From Pseudomaricurvus alcaniphilus (GTDB taxonomy: Bacteria; Pseudomonadota; Gammaproteobacteria; Pseudomonadales; Cellvibrionaceae), in contig NZ_JAAOIX010000002.1 of NCBI RefSeq assembly GCF_011440395.1, positions 310,001 through 374,000 on the forward strand: 64,000 bases of DNA, read 5' to 3'. This document shows positions 28,299 to 37,040 of the stretch, piece by piece. Positions within the stretch are counted from its first letter, which is position 1. Every line of letters starts with the position of its first letter. The notes beneath the pieces are model-generated. The model did not search any database. It was given only the letters and a program-made list of their open reading frames with translations, and had not been told where the DNA came from. The translations under genes and the position numbers were made by a program.

Positions 28299-29467
28299 AA
28301 TCGTCTCCTTGATTGCTGGTCTGGTTTAAGATTTAGGGTTGGCCGAAGCAGCCGGGTGGCGGCAGGCTGCACGCCGGGGAACACCTCTTGCAGCTGGGCC
28401 GCCGACAAGCCCCAGTGCTGCCCCAATACGGCACCTATCCAGGCCTGCATAGAGGAGGTGGGCATCAGGTCCCGCCCCTCGAACAGATCGCTGTGGCCGA
28501 GCCCCGGCCACTCCCCCAACACGCGCCCGCCCTGCACCGCGCCACCGGCCAGCAGCAGGGCGGTGCCGGTGCCATGATCGCTGCCACCGGTGCCATTTTC
28601 AGCGACAGTACGGCCGAATTCTGTCGCCACGATCACCGCCGTCTGCTCCCAACTCGCCGCCAAATGCTGGCGCAGGCGCACCAGGCCTGCGTCCAACTGG
28701 GCAAATCGACGACTCAGGCGCGACGCCTGGTTGTTGTGAGTATCCCAGCCGCCCATTTCCAGCATTGCGCAGTCCGGCCCGTCGGGCTGGCCCATCAGTG
28801 AGCCACAAGCAGCGGCCAGGTCGGCAAAGCTGCGCTGCCGGGGGTTGGCTACCGCGCCCTGCAATTGCTCACGGGTGGCCAGTGCCTCCTCCAGTCGCGC
28901 GCTCAACAGGGGCTCGTCCTGGTAGAGGGCCAACAAGCGGGTGTAGGTATCGTCTTCGGCATTGGGGAATTGCGACGGGTACCAGGTGGTGCCAAGCGGT
29001 GCACCGCGCAGGCTGATGGGTACGGAATGGGCCAGCGCCAGGCCCTGCCCCTGGTGGGCCGCCAGGGCGCGGTTGAGCCAGCCACTGTCGTGGTCGACCG
29101 GGTAGACCCCGCTCTCCAAAATATCCTGGGCCTTGAAATGGGAGCGGCTGCGCTGCTCCGAGGCCACCGCGACGATGGGCAACAATTGCCCCCGCTGATA
29201 CCAGGCATAGAGCCCCTCCAGCGCCGGGTGCAGGGCAAAGCCACGGGCCAGCGGCCGCTGCGTCATTAATTGGCTGTCAACCAGCCCCGGGCGATGGCGC
29301 ACCAGGTGGTCATCAAACCCGGGGATAACCGCGTGCAGGGAATCCATGCCTCCGCGCAACAGCACCCACACCAGCTTTGGGCGCCGCGGCTGTCCGGCTC
29401 GCACCATTGGTGTCTGCCAGAGCAATAACCCGGCCCCCATCATTCTCAACAACTCTCGGCGCTGCAT
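28295..29467 (-). CDS. DUF1501 protein with twin-arginine signal
   Basis: Predicted exported protein of the DUF1501 family (alkaline-phosphatase/sulfatase-like fold) with no proven reaction. The N-terminus MQRRELLRMMGAGLLLW is a Tat-type signal with the RR pair, implying export of a folded protein. Conserved stretches include VWVLLRGGMDSLHAVIPG, MLEMGGWDTHNNQ, VIVATEFGRTVAENGTGGSDHGTGTA and LAGGAVQGGRV. At 390 residues it is complete. It is 2 bases downstream of the DUF1800 gene, the usual partner, and the two probably act together. Confidence 0.92.
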   Translation of the reverse strand: MQRRELLRMMGAGLLLWQTPMVRAGQPRRPKLVWVLLRGGMDSLHAVIPGFDDHLVRHRPGLVDSQLMTQRPLARGFALHPALEGLYAWYQRGQLLPIVAVASEQRSRSHFKAQDILESGVYPVDHDSGWLNRALAAHQGQGLALAHSVPISLRGAPLGTTWYPSQFPNAEDDTYTRLLALYQDEPLLSARLEEALATREQLQGAVANPRQRSFADLAAACGSLMGQPDGPDCAMLEMGGWDTHNNQASRLSRRFAQLDAGLVRLRQHLAASWEQTAVIVATEFGRTVAENGTGGSDHGTGTALLLAGGAVQGGRVLGEWPGLGHSDLFEGRDLMPTSSMQAWIGAVLGQHWGLSAAQLQEVFPGVQPAATRLLRPTLNLKPDQQSRRRL

Positions 29468-29469
29468 AA

Positions 29470-30933
29470 TTATCTCCGCAGGAATTCGGGGCTCATAAAC
29501 AGTAACACCATCGCTTGCTCGCGACTTTCAGCCCGCATTACTGCCCGGCGGGTCGGTGGTGTCAATTGCGGTCCCAGCGCCGTGACACCCAGCGCCACAG
29601 GCTCGCCGATGATGCGCCCGGCCAGCCGCGCAACCCAGTCCACCCGATCCAACAGGGCGTCGGCACCATCCCAGCCGCTGGCAAGGGCACTGAACCCCGC
29701 CGGGGAGCCTGCCGCAAAAGGACGCTGACCCATGCCGGTGAGCGAGTTGAGCAACAGCCGCGGCGGCAGGTGCCGAAACTTGCAGGCGCGACAAAAGGAA
29801 ACCACAAACTCCCGCGGCGTTTTGAACTTCTGTTGTGGCTGCTGCCAGGCAGACTGGCTGCGCACCAATACCGTCACCACTTCGCGCAAGTCGCCGCCGG
29901 TCGCCAGCCAGCGCGCGGTCATGGCGTCAACCAACTCCACCGGCGGGCTGTCACTCACCACATACTGGCCCAACTTAAATGAGACATGGCGCGCCGTGGC
30001 CGGATGCCGGGCCAGGTCGCGCAGCATGTGCTCGGCCTGGGCCTCACCCGCCTCGGGGTAGCGCTTGCCCAGCAGCAGCCGCGCGCCGGGCTGGTGCCCC
30101 CCGGCGCGAAACACAAAGCCGGGCTTTTCTTGCCCGTTCAATCGCGCCACGCTCCAGCCACTCAGGGCCATGGCCAGTTCACGCACATCGGCCTGGGTAT
30201 AACCCCCCTCCACTCCCAGGCTGTGCAACTCGAGAATTTCCCTACCGAGATTTTCATTCAGGCCCAACTTGCGATTACGGCCCAGGCGCGAATCGGGCCC
30301 GAAGGAGCGCTCGTTGTTCAGGTACAACAGCATTGCCGGGTGCCGACTGACTGCCAGCAACATCTCTTCAAAGGAGCCCAATAGATTGGGGGCAATGGCG
30401 TCCCGCTCCAGCAGGGGTGCCAGCACCTGCAACACTTTGCCGTTGGCCGACACACTGAAATGATTGGAAAAGAAATCCAGCAGGCGCCAGCTAAAGGAGT
30501 GCTCTGCGGCGATGCTGCGCACCAGGCCGTCCTGGAGCAACTCAAAATGCAGGCTCTTTAGTGGGTCTTCCCCGGCCGCCGGCGCCGCAGCCTTGATTGC
30601 TGGTGGCATTGAAGTCGTTGTGGGTGTGGATGCAGATGTAGTTGTAGATGCAGGTGTTGCTGCAGATTTTGGTGCCGCAGCCATCGACGCCGTTACTGGC
30701 GCCTTTATTACTGCACGGTTCTGCCTGGCCGCCATGCGTTGCTGGCGATCCTGAACCAACAACTTCCAGGCCGCCTCCAGGTCCGGCAGCCCGGGGGAAA
30801 ACTCGGGCGTTTGCAGCTGTGCCAAGACCCAGCCCTGCGGATCTTTGGCTGCCGCCTCTATGTCTCCGGGCCTGGCCCCCAGGCCAAACCGATTGGTGGC
30901 GATTGACGCCGGCAACACGTTCTTATCCAGCAT
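29470..30933 (-). CDS. DUF1800 family protein
   Basis: A 487-residue member of the DUF1800 family, which is almost always encoded next to a DUF1501 protein. Family segments include ATNRFGLGARPG, FFSNHFSVSANGK, REILELHSLGVEGGYTQADVRELA, FVFRAGGHQPG and TPREFVVSFCRA. A Thr/Ser/Pro/Ala-rich linker around residues 85-115, encoded by a near-tandem GATGCAGATGTAG-like stretch on the plus strand, is likely disordered and unusual in length. No clear signal peptide is visible, so its location is uncertain although the partner carries a Tat signal. Confidence 0.9.
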   Translation of the reverse strand: MLDKNVLPASIATNRFGLGARPGDIEAAAKDPQGWVLAQLQTPEFSPGLPDLEAAWKLLVQDRQQRMAARQNRAVIKAPVTASMAAAPKSAATPASTTTSASTPTTTSMPPAIKAAAPAAGEDPLKSLHFELLQDGLVRSIAAEHSFSWRLLDFFSNHFSVSANGKVLQVLAPLLERDAIAPNLLGSFEEMLLAVSRHPAMLLYLNNERSFGPDSRLGRNRKLGLNENLGREILELHSLGVEGGYTQADVRELAMALSGWSVARLNGQEKPGFVFRAGGHQPGARLLLGKRYPEAGEAQAEHMLRDLARHPATARHVSFKLGQYVVSDSPPVELVDAMTARWLATGGDLREVVTVLVRSQSAWQQPQQKFKTPREFVVSFCRACKFRHLPPRLLLNSLTGMGQRPFAAGSPAGFSALASGWDGADALLDRVDWVARLAGRIIGEPVALGVTALGPQLTPPTRRAVMRAESREQAMVLLFMSPEFLRR

Positions 30934-31136
30934 TGGACCAGCTCATTGATAAAGTCGGGGCACCCTACGATCAAGCCGCGTTTGCAACGAATAATCTGCC
31001 CGCACTTATCCCCCAGGATTGAAGATACAATCCCTGTGACTCTAACCCTCTGCGCGGAGTTCGTCAGCAAAAAAATCCAATCCCAAAGTGTACTTATGGA
31101 AATCGCAACAGGCAGTAAGACATTGTCGCTCCAGCG

Positions 31137-31365
31137 TCACTCAGGCCCGCTGATATTAAACAACTGTATGGCGGTGAATTCCTCCAGTCTTTCCTTGGCC
31201 GGAGGAAAGGGGATGTGCGGCCCAAAGGCGCAGTGCTGGTTGATCCATAGGGTACCGCGGCCCATGCGACTGGCCAAGGCGTGGGCCATCCTCGATATCC
31301 TGGACCGTGGTCAGCGGCACAAAGAAGCCAGGCTCGGAACTGATTTCACCACTTGAACTGGTTTG
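31137..31365 (-). pseudogene. Decayed aldehyde dehydrogenase gene, C-terminal remnant
   Basis: Two frames of the minus strand carry consecutive pieces of an aldehyde dehydrogenase C-terminus. The upstream piece reads EPGFFVPLTTVQDIEDG (the family's GYFxxPTIxxDI segment). After a frameshift and deletion the downstream piece reads RGTLWINQHCAFGPHIPF, then AKERLEEFTAIQLFNI and a stop at 31139-31137. The GxK-QSG-G segment between IPF and LEEFT is also deleted. No catalytic Cys or nucleotide-binding region survives. It lies between the DUF1800 gene and the large repeat protein, both intact, and is not a copy of the aldehyde dehydrogenase at 23.6 kb. Confidence 0.75.
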
Positions 31366-31390
31366 TTTGCTGATTATTCCCGCTATGAAA

Positions 31391-34300
31391 TCAATGCCAG
31401 GCTGAAGGCCACTCCACTATTCGCAATATCTCCCGGGGGTTGCGGCCATTTTTAATCTCCAGCGTACCCCTGTCGTCTAAAACCGAATACAGGCCAATCT
31501 CTTTAGTACCATCGCCATTGATGTCATCGATCTCCAGCAGAGAGGCCTGGCTAACATTCATGCTCGGCCACGTGTAGGGTTGCAGAGGATTATTAGTGGC
31601 ACTATCGATGATAACCAGCTGAGCCTGGCCCTCGCCTTTTCGATTGCCGAGCAAGGCGAAGTCGTTTTTTCCGTCTCCGCTGTGATCAGATAATTCAAAC
31701 ACACGCCTATCAGTCCAGTTACTGTTCCAGCCCACAGTCTGAATTGTTTTTGCCTGACTGCTGCTCTTAACGACAATACGGGTTCGATCATCATCGGTGC
31801 GACGCCCAACCAATGCAACTTCCCAGAGATTATCACCGTCACGGTCTGGCAGGCTGAGGTAGTCTATTGGTTCCAGTACAGCCGGCCAGCCGAACCTTTT
31901 CGGTGTTTGCCCACGGTTAGCCCCGCTATTGGCAATCAATTGCGGCCTGTCATTATCTTTACGCTCTCCAACCACCGCAATGTCGTCGATGCCGTCGCCA
32001 TCCAGATCCTTGATTACACGTAACTCGAGACTACTCCAGGCGTCACCCCAATCGTAAACAGTCGGAGACGCAGATGGATCTTTTACATTCTTAATCACTA
32101 GCCTGTAACGTCCATCACCCCTGGGTTGTCCAAAAACAGCGACTTCAGCAATACCATCACCATTGATATCCGGAACCTCGACAAATTCAATATTGTTCCA
32201 AACCAGAGGCCAGTTTATGACTGTCACCGGAAGTGACGGGTCGATACCTTCCCGCACAACAACGCTAGGTCTGCCAGTACTTTTCTGGAAGCCTGCAATA
32301 GCAAACTCCCGGAAACCGTCATTGTTCAGGTCATCCAACTCAAGGAACCTGACTCGATTCCAGTTTGCGGGCCAATTCCAGGTGGCCAGGTTGACAGCCG
32401 AGGATCCGTCTTTTACTGCCAACTGTGGTCTGTGGTCATATTTGTTGTAACCAAATACACCCACCTCGCGGATGCCATCGCCATTTAGATCCGAGAGCTG
32501 CACCAGTTGAACCTTCAACCAGTTGGCTTGCCAGGTGTACGAAATCAAGTGCTCACCTGTTGACGGATCCTTTATCACGAGCTGTGGCTTTTCACTCCGG
32601 CCTAACTCACTTTTGCGCAACCCAAATTGACCAACATCGGAAACTCCATTGCCGTTTATATCATCGAATTTATATAGAGATATACGGCTAGAACTTTCAC
32701 AGGCGTCGCCAATGCCATTGCCGTCTACATCCAACTGATCAGTGTTTTGAATGAGCGGGCAGTTGTCCTCGGCGTCAGCAACCTCATCATTATCATCGTC
32801 ATAATCTGCATTATTGCCAACGCCGTCTCCGTCCGTATCCGTCCATTCCGTGCTATCCAGAGGGAACGCATCCAACCCGGCCTGGTTGGAATAGCCATCG
32901 CCATCAATGTCATCGTCACAGACATCACCCATGTTGTCTCCATCCAAATCACTTTGATCGACATTGGAATTGAACGGGCAGTTATCTTCAGTATCGGCAA
33001 CCTCGTCATTGTCGTCGTCGCTATCCGCATTATTGCCAACGCCGTCGCTGTCCGTGTCCATCCACTCGCTATTGTCCATTGGGAAACGATCAAGCCCATA
33101 TTGATTGGAAAAACCGTCGCCATCAGGATCTATTTGCAAAGCTGGCACATCATTGACTCCATAGTCGCTGCGGCCCCAACAAATCACACCAGATTCACTC
33201 AAAATACAGGTGTTATTACTCCCTTCGGAAATTGCTGCCGGACTAACCAGAGCTTGCGTAGTGGGCTGGCCTTGGCTATCGTTTTCCCAGCATCTGGGGC
33301 TTAAATCATCCGCTGCACAGGTGACGGAAATTCCTGCTGCTATCGCCACAGCCAACGCGGGCGTATCTTCTGCACCGAAACTTTCCAGCCCCCAACAGGT
33401 TACCCCATTATCATCCAATGCACAGGTACGGTAAGTACTCGCTGATATCGCCACAGGATTACTTAAAAAAGGCACATTCAATTGCTCGAGCGAGTTATCT
33501 CCCCAACACCGCACTCCATTAGCATCCAGCGCACAGAAATGCTCATACCCTGCCGAGATAGATACCGGATTAGCCAGCGGATAGAAATAATTCAGGATAC
33601 GACGCGAGTCCCCGTTGCCCCAGCAAGTAACTCCCCTATCCTCCATTGCACAACTAAAATCTCTACCAGCCACGACGGCCCTGGGGTTATCCAGGGGTGG
33701 CACAGACGTTGAAGCATCGTACCAGTACTCCTCCAGCACTTCGGAACGATAATAGACATATCGATACCATCCGCCCCAACAGACAATCCCACTATCGTCC
33801 AGCGCACAGGAGTGAGTTGCACCTGAAGACACCGAAATTGGATTGCTCAGTGCGGGGACGTCAGTCTGGCGGTAGCTATTGTCTCCCCAACAAATAACGC
33901 CGGAATCATCCAGCGCGCAAGCATGATTGCCTCCTGTTGAGACCTGATAATCTGCCAACAGCGGATCCAGGTTCTGGCTAATTTCCCAGCCATCGAGTAG
34001 CGAGTCTCCATCGGAATCCTTGCGTTTAGGGTTGAGTCCAAGTTCAAATTCCACCAGCGCGTTAGCACCATCCATGTCGAAATCTGATGTTAGGTCACTG
34101 GGGTCATTCGGGTTAAGTCCAACCAAAACTTCATATCGGTCGGGCAACCCATCACTGTCATCGTCATAGTCACATCCGAGCCCGGCACCGTTGCCATTCA
34201 GGTCCGACTGTTGGCTATTTGCAACAAATGGACAATTATCCTCTGCGTCTGCAATGCCATCGTTGTCGTCATCGGTATCGGCGTTATCACCCGTACCATC

Positions 34301-35359
34301 AAGATCGTTATCCTTCCACTCTTCCGGGTCTAGCGGGAAGGCGTCTAAGCCGCCCTGATTGTTTACTGCATCAGAGTCAGGGTCTATCACCAAATCCGGT
34401 ATCAACGAGTTATCTATGCCATCACCCCAACAGGACACCCCTCGATCATCCAGAGCACAAACGTACTCTTTTCCTACAGAAATATTTGCCGGGTTGACTA
34501 AAACCGGTGGTTCGCCGTAATTGTAATCGACGTTGCCATCGCCAAATTCATTTACGCCCCAACACTGTACGCCGTTGTCATCCAGTGCACAGGTGTAGCT
34601 TGTACCCGCTGAGATGGCCCTGGGGTTACTCAATGTCGGCACCACAGAAGCGTCTATAGGCTCAGCGATGTAGTAATCATAATAACCATCGTAGTAAAAA
34701 TCATCCCACTGACCCCAACAGATCACTCCGCTATCAGTCAAAGCACAAGTGTGAGTCGCTCCTGCTGAGATTGCCAAAGGGGCTTGAATAGAGGGAACAT
34801 CGATTTGGCCGTGCCCGTTGGCGCCCCAGCATTGCACCCCATTACTGTCAATTGCGCAGGTGTGATTCGCACCTGCAGAAATTGCTATCGGATCGGACAG
34901 CGGCGGCACATCAATTTGATCAACAATATTTCTGCCCCAACAACTCACACCATAGTCATCCAGCGCGCAGGTATGGTAGTCACCTGTCGACAAAGCGACC
35001 GGATTAGTTAATGCTGGGACATCCGTCTGGCCATATCTATTGTAGCCCCAACAATGAACGCCAGTGTTCTCCAAAGCGCAGGTATGCCGGCTACCCGGTG
35101 CGACCAAAACCGGGTTGGTCAATACCGGAACATCGGTTTGACCGTCTCCATTTTCGCCCCAGCAGTGCACGCCCCTATCATCTATGGCGCACGCATGGGA
35201 GCGACCAGATGCAAGCAGGTAATCGGCCTGTAGTGGATTGCGCCCATTTGCGAGCTCCCATTCGTCGGGCAAAGAATCCAGATCGCTATCTAGAGCGATA
35301 GCAGGTGCAGGGAACAAAGAAAGAGCTAAAACCAGGTAGCCAAACGCGACTGTTTTCAT
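31391..35359 (-). CDS. Large exported repeat protein (RCC1-like, thrombospondin type 3, FG-GAP-like)
   Basis: A secreted or surface protein of about 1322 residues, function unknown. A signal peptide (MKTVAFGYLVLALSLFPAPAIA) is followed by DSDLDSLPDEWELANGRNPL. A first block of RCC1-like blades then runs with the recurring pattern HTCALDDxGVxCWG. A thrombospondin type 3 calcium-binding segment (DSDGD..., NCPFVANSQQSDLNGNG) is followed by a second blade block, a second Asp-rich segment and a C-terminal FG-GAP/VCBS-like region of about seven repeats (DINGDGIREVGVFG). ATG 35359 has GGAGAG upstream and starts the signal peptide. Each blade carries a Cys pair, so disulfides are likely. Adhesion or carbohydrate binding is plausible but unproven. 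Confidence 0.85.
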   Translation of the reverse strand: MKTVAFGYLVLALSLFPAPAIALDSDLDSLPDEWELANGRNPLQADYLLASGRSHACAIDDRGVHCWGENGDGQTDVPVLTNPVLVAPGSRHTCALENTGVHCWGYNRYGQTDVPALTNPVALSTGDYHTCALDDYGVSCWGRNIVDQIDVPPLSDPIAISAGANHTCAIDSNGVQCWGANGHGQIDVPSIQAPLAISAGATHTCALTDSGVICWGQWDDFYYDGYYDYYIAEPIDASVVPTLSNPRAISAGTSYTCALDDNGVQCWGVNEFGDGNVDYNYGEPPVLVNPANISVGKEYVCALDDRGVSCWGDGIDNSLIPDLVIDPDSDAVNNQGGLDAFPLDPEEWKDNDLDGTGDNADTDDDNDGIADAEDNCPFVANSQQSDLNGNGAGLGCDYDDDSDGLPDRYEVLVGLNPNDPSDLTSDFDMDGANALVEFELGLNPKRKDSDGDSLLDGWEISQNLDPLLADYQVSTGGNHACALDDSGVICWGDNSYRQTDVPALSNPISVSSGATHSCALDDSGIVCWGGWYRYVYYRSEVLEEYWYDASTSVPPLDNPRAVVAGRDFSCAMEDRGVTCWGNGDSRRILNYFYPLANPVSISAGYEHFCALDANGVRCWGDNSLEQLNVPFLSNPVAISASTYRTCALDDNGVTCWGLESFGAEDTPALAVAIAAGISVTCAADDLSPRCWENDSQGQPTTQALVSPAAISEGSNNTCILSESGVICWGRSDYGVNDVPALQIDPDGDGFSNQYGLDRFPMDNSEWMDTDSDGVGNNADSDDDNDEVADTEDNCPFNSNVDQSDLDGDNMGDVCDDDIDGDGYSNQAGLDAFPLDSTEWTDTDGDGVGNNADYDDDNDEVADAEDNCPLIQNTDQLDVDGNGIGDACESSSRISLYKFDDINGNGVSDVGQFGLRKSELGRSEKPQLVIKDPSTGEHLISYTWQANWLKVQLVQLSDLNGDGIREVGVFGYNKYDHRPQLAVKDGSSAVNLATWNWPANWNRVRFLELDDLNNDGFREFAIAGFQKSTGRPSVVVREGIDPSLPVTVINWPLVWNNIEFVEVPDINGDGIAEVAVFGQPRGDGRYRLVIKNVKDPSASPTVYDWGDAWSSLELRVIKDLDGDGIDDIAVVGERKDNDRPQLIANSGANRGQTPKRFGWPAVLEPIDYLSLPDRDGDNLWEVALVGRRTDDDRTRIVVKSSSQAKTIQTVGWNSNWTDRRVFELSDHSGDGKNDFALLGNRKGEGQAQLVIIDSATNNPLQPYTWPSMNVSQASLLEIDDINGDGTKEIGLYSVLDDRGTLEIKNGRNPREILRIVEWPSAWH

Positions 35360-35600
35360 TGTTATACTCTCCATCCTTAGCGAGTCATTAACCTTGATAA
35401 TAAAGGAGTGCTGACAACACTGATTGTACCGCTCCATGGCAGGCTATCACGAAAACCTGTTGACTCAGTACTTTTGCGCGCCAAATTTCAAGCAATCATA
35501 AATTTTGCGGGGTGTCTCCTGCCCCCAGAGCAGCGAGTAAGACAAAGCGGGGGCTAAGCCGCCTCCTTCATGCTCCTAAGAGTAATGCTGTTCCAGGCCC

Positions 35601-35828
35601 ATGAACGCCCACAAGCCGGTAGTCATCGAAGGATTTATTGAATCTCGGGAAGTGGTGATAACCAGTGAAAACCCGCTAGGGATCTGGCAAATAGACGGCG
35701 TGAACGCCGTGGAATTGTTGCGTCAACGTGGCGGGCAATCAGCGCCCTAGGCGCTTCCCTCTAACGCCTATTACCTCAAGGCCAGAGGCCTCGAACAACT
35801 AATTGAGGCCGGCGTTATTATCGAGTAA
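35601..35828 (+). pseudogene. Small ORF interrupted by one in-frame amber codon
   Basis: From ATG 35601 a 76-codon frame runs to TAA 35826-35828, with a single TAG at codon 50 (35748-35750). Before the stop it reads MNAHKPVVIEGFIESREVV and NPLGIWQIDGVNAVELLRQRG; after it, ALPSNAYYLKARGLEQLIEAGVIIE. Both halves look like protein (amphipathic helices, ordinary composition), which suggests a recent nonsense mutation in a real small gene of about 75 residues. I do not recognise the family. No clear ribosome site is visible. Confidence 0.45.
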
Positions 35829-35840
35829 AAATCAACCCTT

Positions 35841-36095
35841 TCAGGTTAATTTTTTAAACACGCGAATAACAAACAGTAAAATAACCGCGCCAATGGTTGC
35901 ACCTGCTATCTGGTTCAACAGCGGTGAATTTAACAGATTGAAACTGCCGAAAAGAAAGCTGAACACCAGCGCGCCAACGATGCCCACCACCATATTGCCA
36001 AGCACTCCAAAACCATGGCCTTTGACAATTTGGCCCGCCAGAAATCCGGCAATCGCACCAATCAATAACGCAATAAGCAAACCGGTAATATCCAT
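35841..36095 (-). CDS. GlsB/YeaQ/YmgE family stress-response membrane protein
   Basis: An 84-residue inner-membrane protein of the transglycosylase-associated/GlsB family. Three Gly-rich helices are visible: LLIALLIGAIAGFLAGQIV, NMVVGIVGALVFSFLFG and IAGATIGAVILLFVIRVFKK. GHGFGVLGNMVVGIVGA is the family core. Such genes are commonly induced by osmotic, acid or envelope stress. It is monocistronic, and a 109-bp palindromic repeat lies about 200 bases upstream of its start. Confidence 0.92.
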   Translation of the reverse strand: MDITGLLIALLIGAIAGFLAGQIVKGHGFGVLGNMVVGIVGALVFSFLFGSFNLLNSPLLNQIAGATIGAVILLFVIRVFKKLT

Positions 36096-36301
36096 GTGCT
36101 ACTCCCCTGAATGAAATTATTGAAATTTTATAAACGGGTATAGAAACCAGAAAGAAAGTATACCCGATTGAAATAATAAAGATCGAAAAATCGGCACTCG
36201 GCCTGCTGGCCAGTCTATTGCCGCAATTTTCAGCTACCGACATAAAGCTTCCAAAATAACAGCAAAGCTGGGCCTCTCACAGCTGGCAATATGGCAGGTA
36301 T
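36096..36301. other. Intergenic region upstream of the GlsB-type gene
   Basis: AT-richer than its surroundings. It contains the presumed promoter of the GlsB-type gene, but I could not pick a convincing -35/-10 pair. A frame on the minus strand across here (36243-35854) is a shadow. It is followed by the 109-bp repeat. Confidence 0.5.
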
Positions 36302-36410
36302 GGCTTCGGGGGCTTGCTTTCAAGACCCTCGACAGCATGGATGCTGTCGTGGAGCCCCCATGGATGGGTTAACGCCGAGTCTTGAAAGCAAGTCCCTGGA
36401 GCCAGGCCGG
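36302..36410 (+). repeat. 109-bp dispersed palindromic repeat, copy 1
   Basis: The element begins GGCTTCGGGGGCTTGCTTTC and ends with its imperfect complement (GAAAGCAAGTCCCTGGAGCC plus AGGCCGG). Outer arms CTTGCTTTCAAGAC / GTCTTGAAAGCAAG (14 bp) enclose a perfect inner hairpin, CGACAGCAT-GG-ATGCTGTCG. It is nearly identical to the reverse complement of 59714-59822. It is non-coding and lies between genes, like REP/BIME or MITE elements. It may fold as RNA and act as a terminator or mRNA stabiliser. Confidence 0.85.
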
Positions 36411-36489
36411 GGGAGAAAAGCCGCTCTCCCCAATTCACATGCATACTATCGCCGACAACTAACTTATTAATAAGATAACAAAGCGCAAT

Positions 36490-36891
36490 TTATTGTGTGG
36501 ATGGCCGCCCCTCGGCGTATGTAATCACCCCTGCCGGTAACACTTCCCAAGCCGCTTTGGAACCCACATAGATGTGATAACCAATTTCAATCTGCGGATC
36601 CTCATTCAGACAACCCAGGGTAATACCATGCACAACACCATTATGAATACCACACAAGGTCGAACCACAGCGACTGCAAAACTGCAAACCAAAACCTGGC
36701 TGAGTTGCGTAAGTGGTTAACAACTCAACGCCCTGCAACCAGCGAAATTCACTCGCCTCGACCAGAGCATAGGCCGACGCCTGGGCACTAAACGCCTTGC
36801 GGCAGCGGGAACAATGACAAGAGCGCGCGTCCCGCAGCGCCCCCTCAACCTGGTATCGAATACTTCCGCAAAAACACTCACCGGTAATCAT
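36490..36891 (-). CDS. GFA family zinc-binding protein (second copy)
   Basis: A 133-residue protein of the glutathione-dependent formaldehyde-activating/CENP-V fold, reading GECFCGSIRYQVEG at the N-terminus with zinc ligands CHCSRCRKAFSA and FCSRCGSTLCG. It is distinct in sequence from the member at 27.9-28.3 kb, so the two are not a recent duplication. The start could be either of two adjacent ATG codons. It stands alone with no obvious partner genes. Confidence 0.9.
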   Translation of the reverse strand: MITGECFCGSIRYQVEGALRDARSCHCSRCRKAFSAQASAYALVEASEFRWLQGVELLTTYATQPGFGLQFCSRCGSTLCGIHNGVVHGITLGCLNEDPQIEIGYHIYVGSKAAWEVLPAGVITYAEGRPSTQ

Positions 36892-37040
36892 CACAACTCC
36901 TTACGTACAACAATCCCTTCACACTCAAAAGCGCACCAGCGGCCCCGCCCAAGGCAAAACAAACAATATCCGCCAGCACAGAGTTTGATCAACCGCAAAA
37001 ACAGCGCGGCATACCTGACATCGACGGACGCAGCGCCGGT

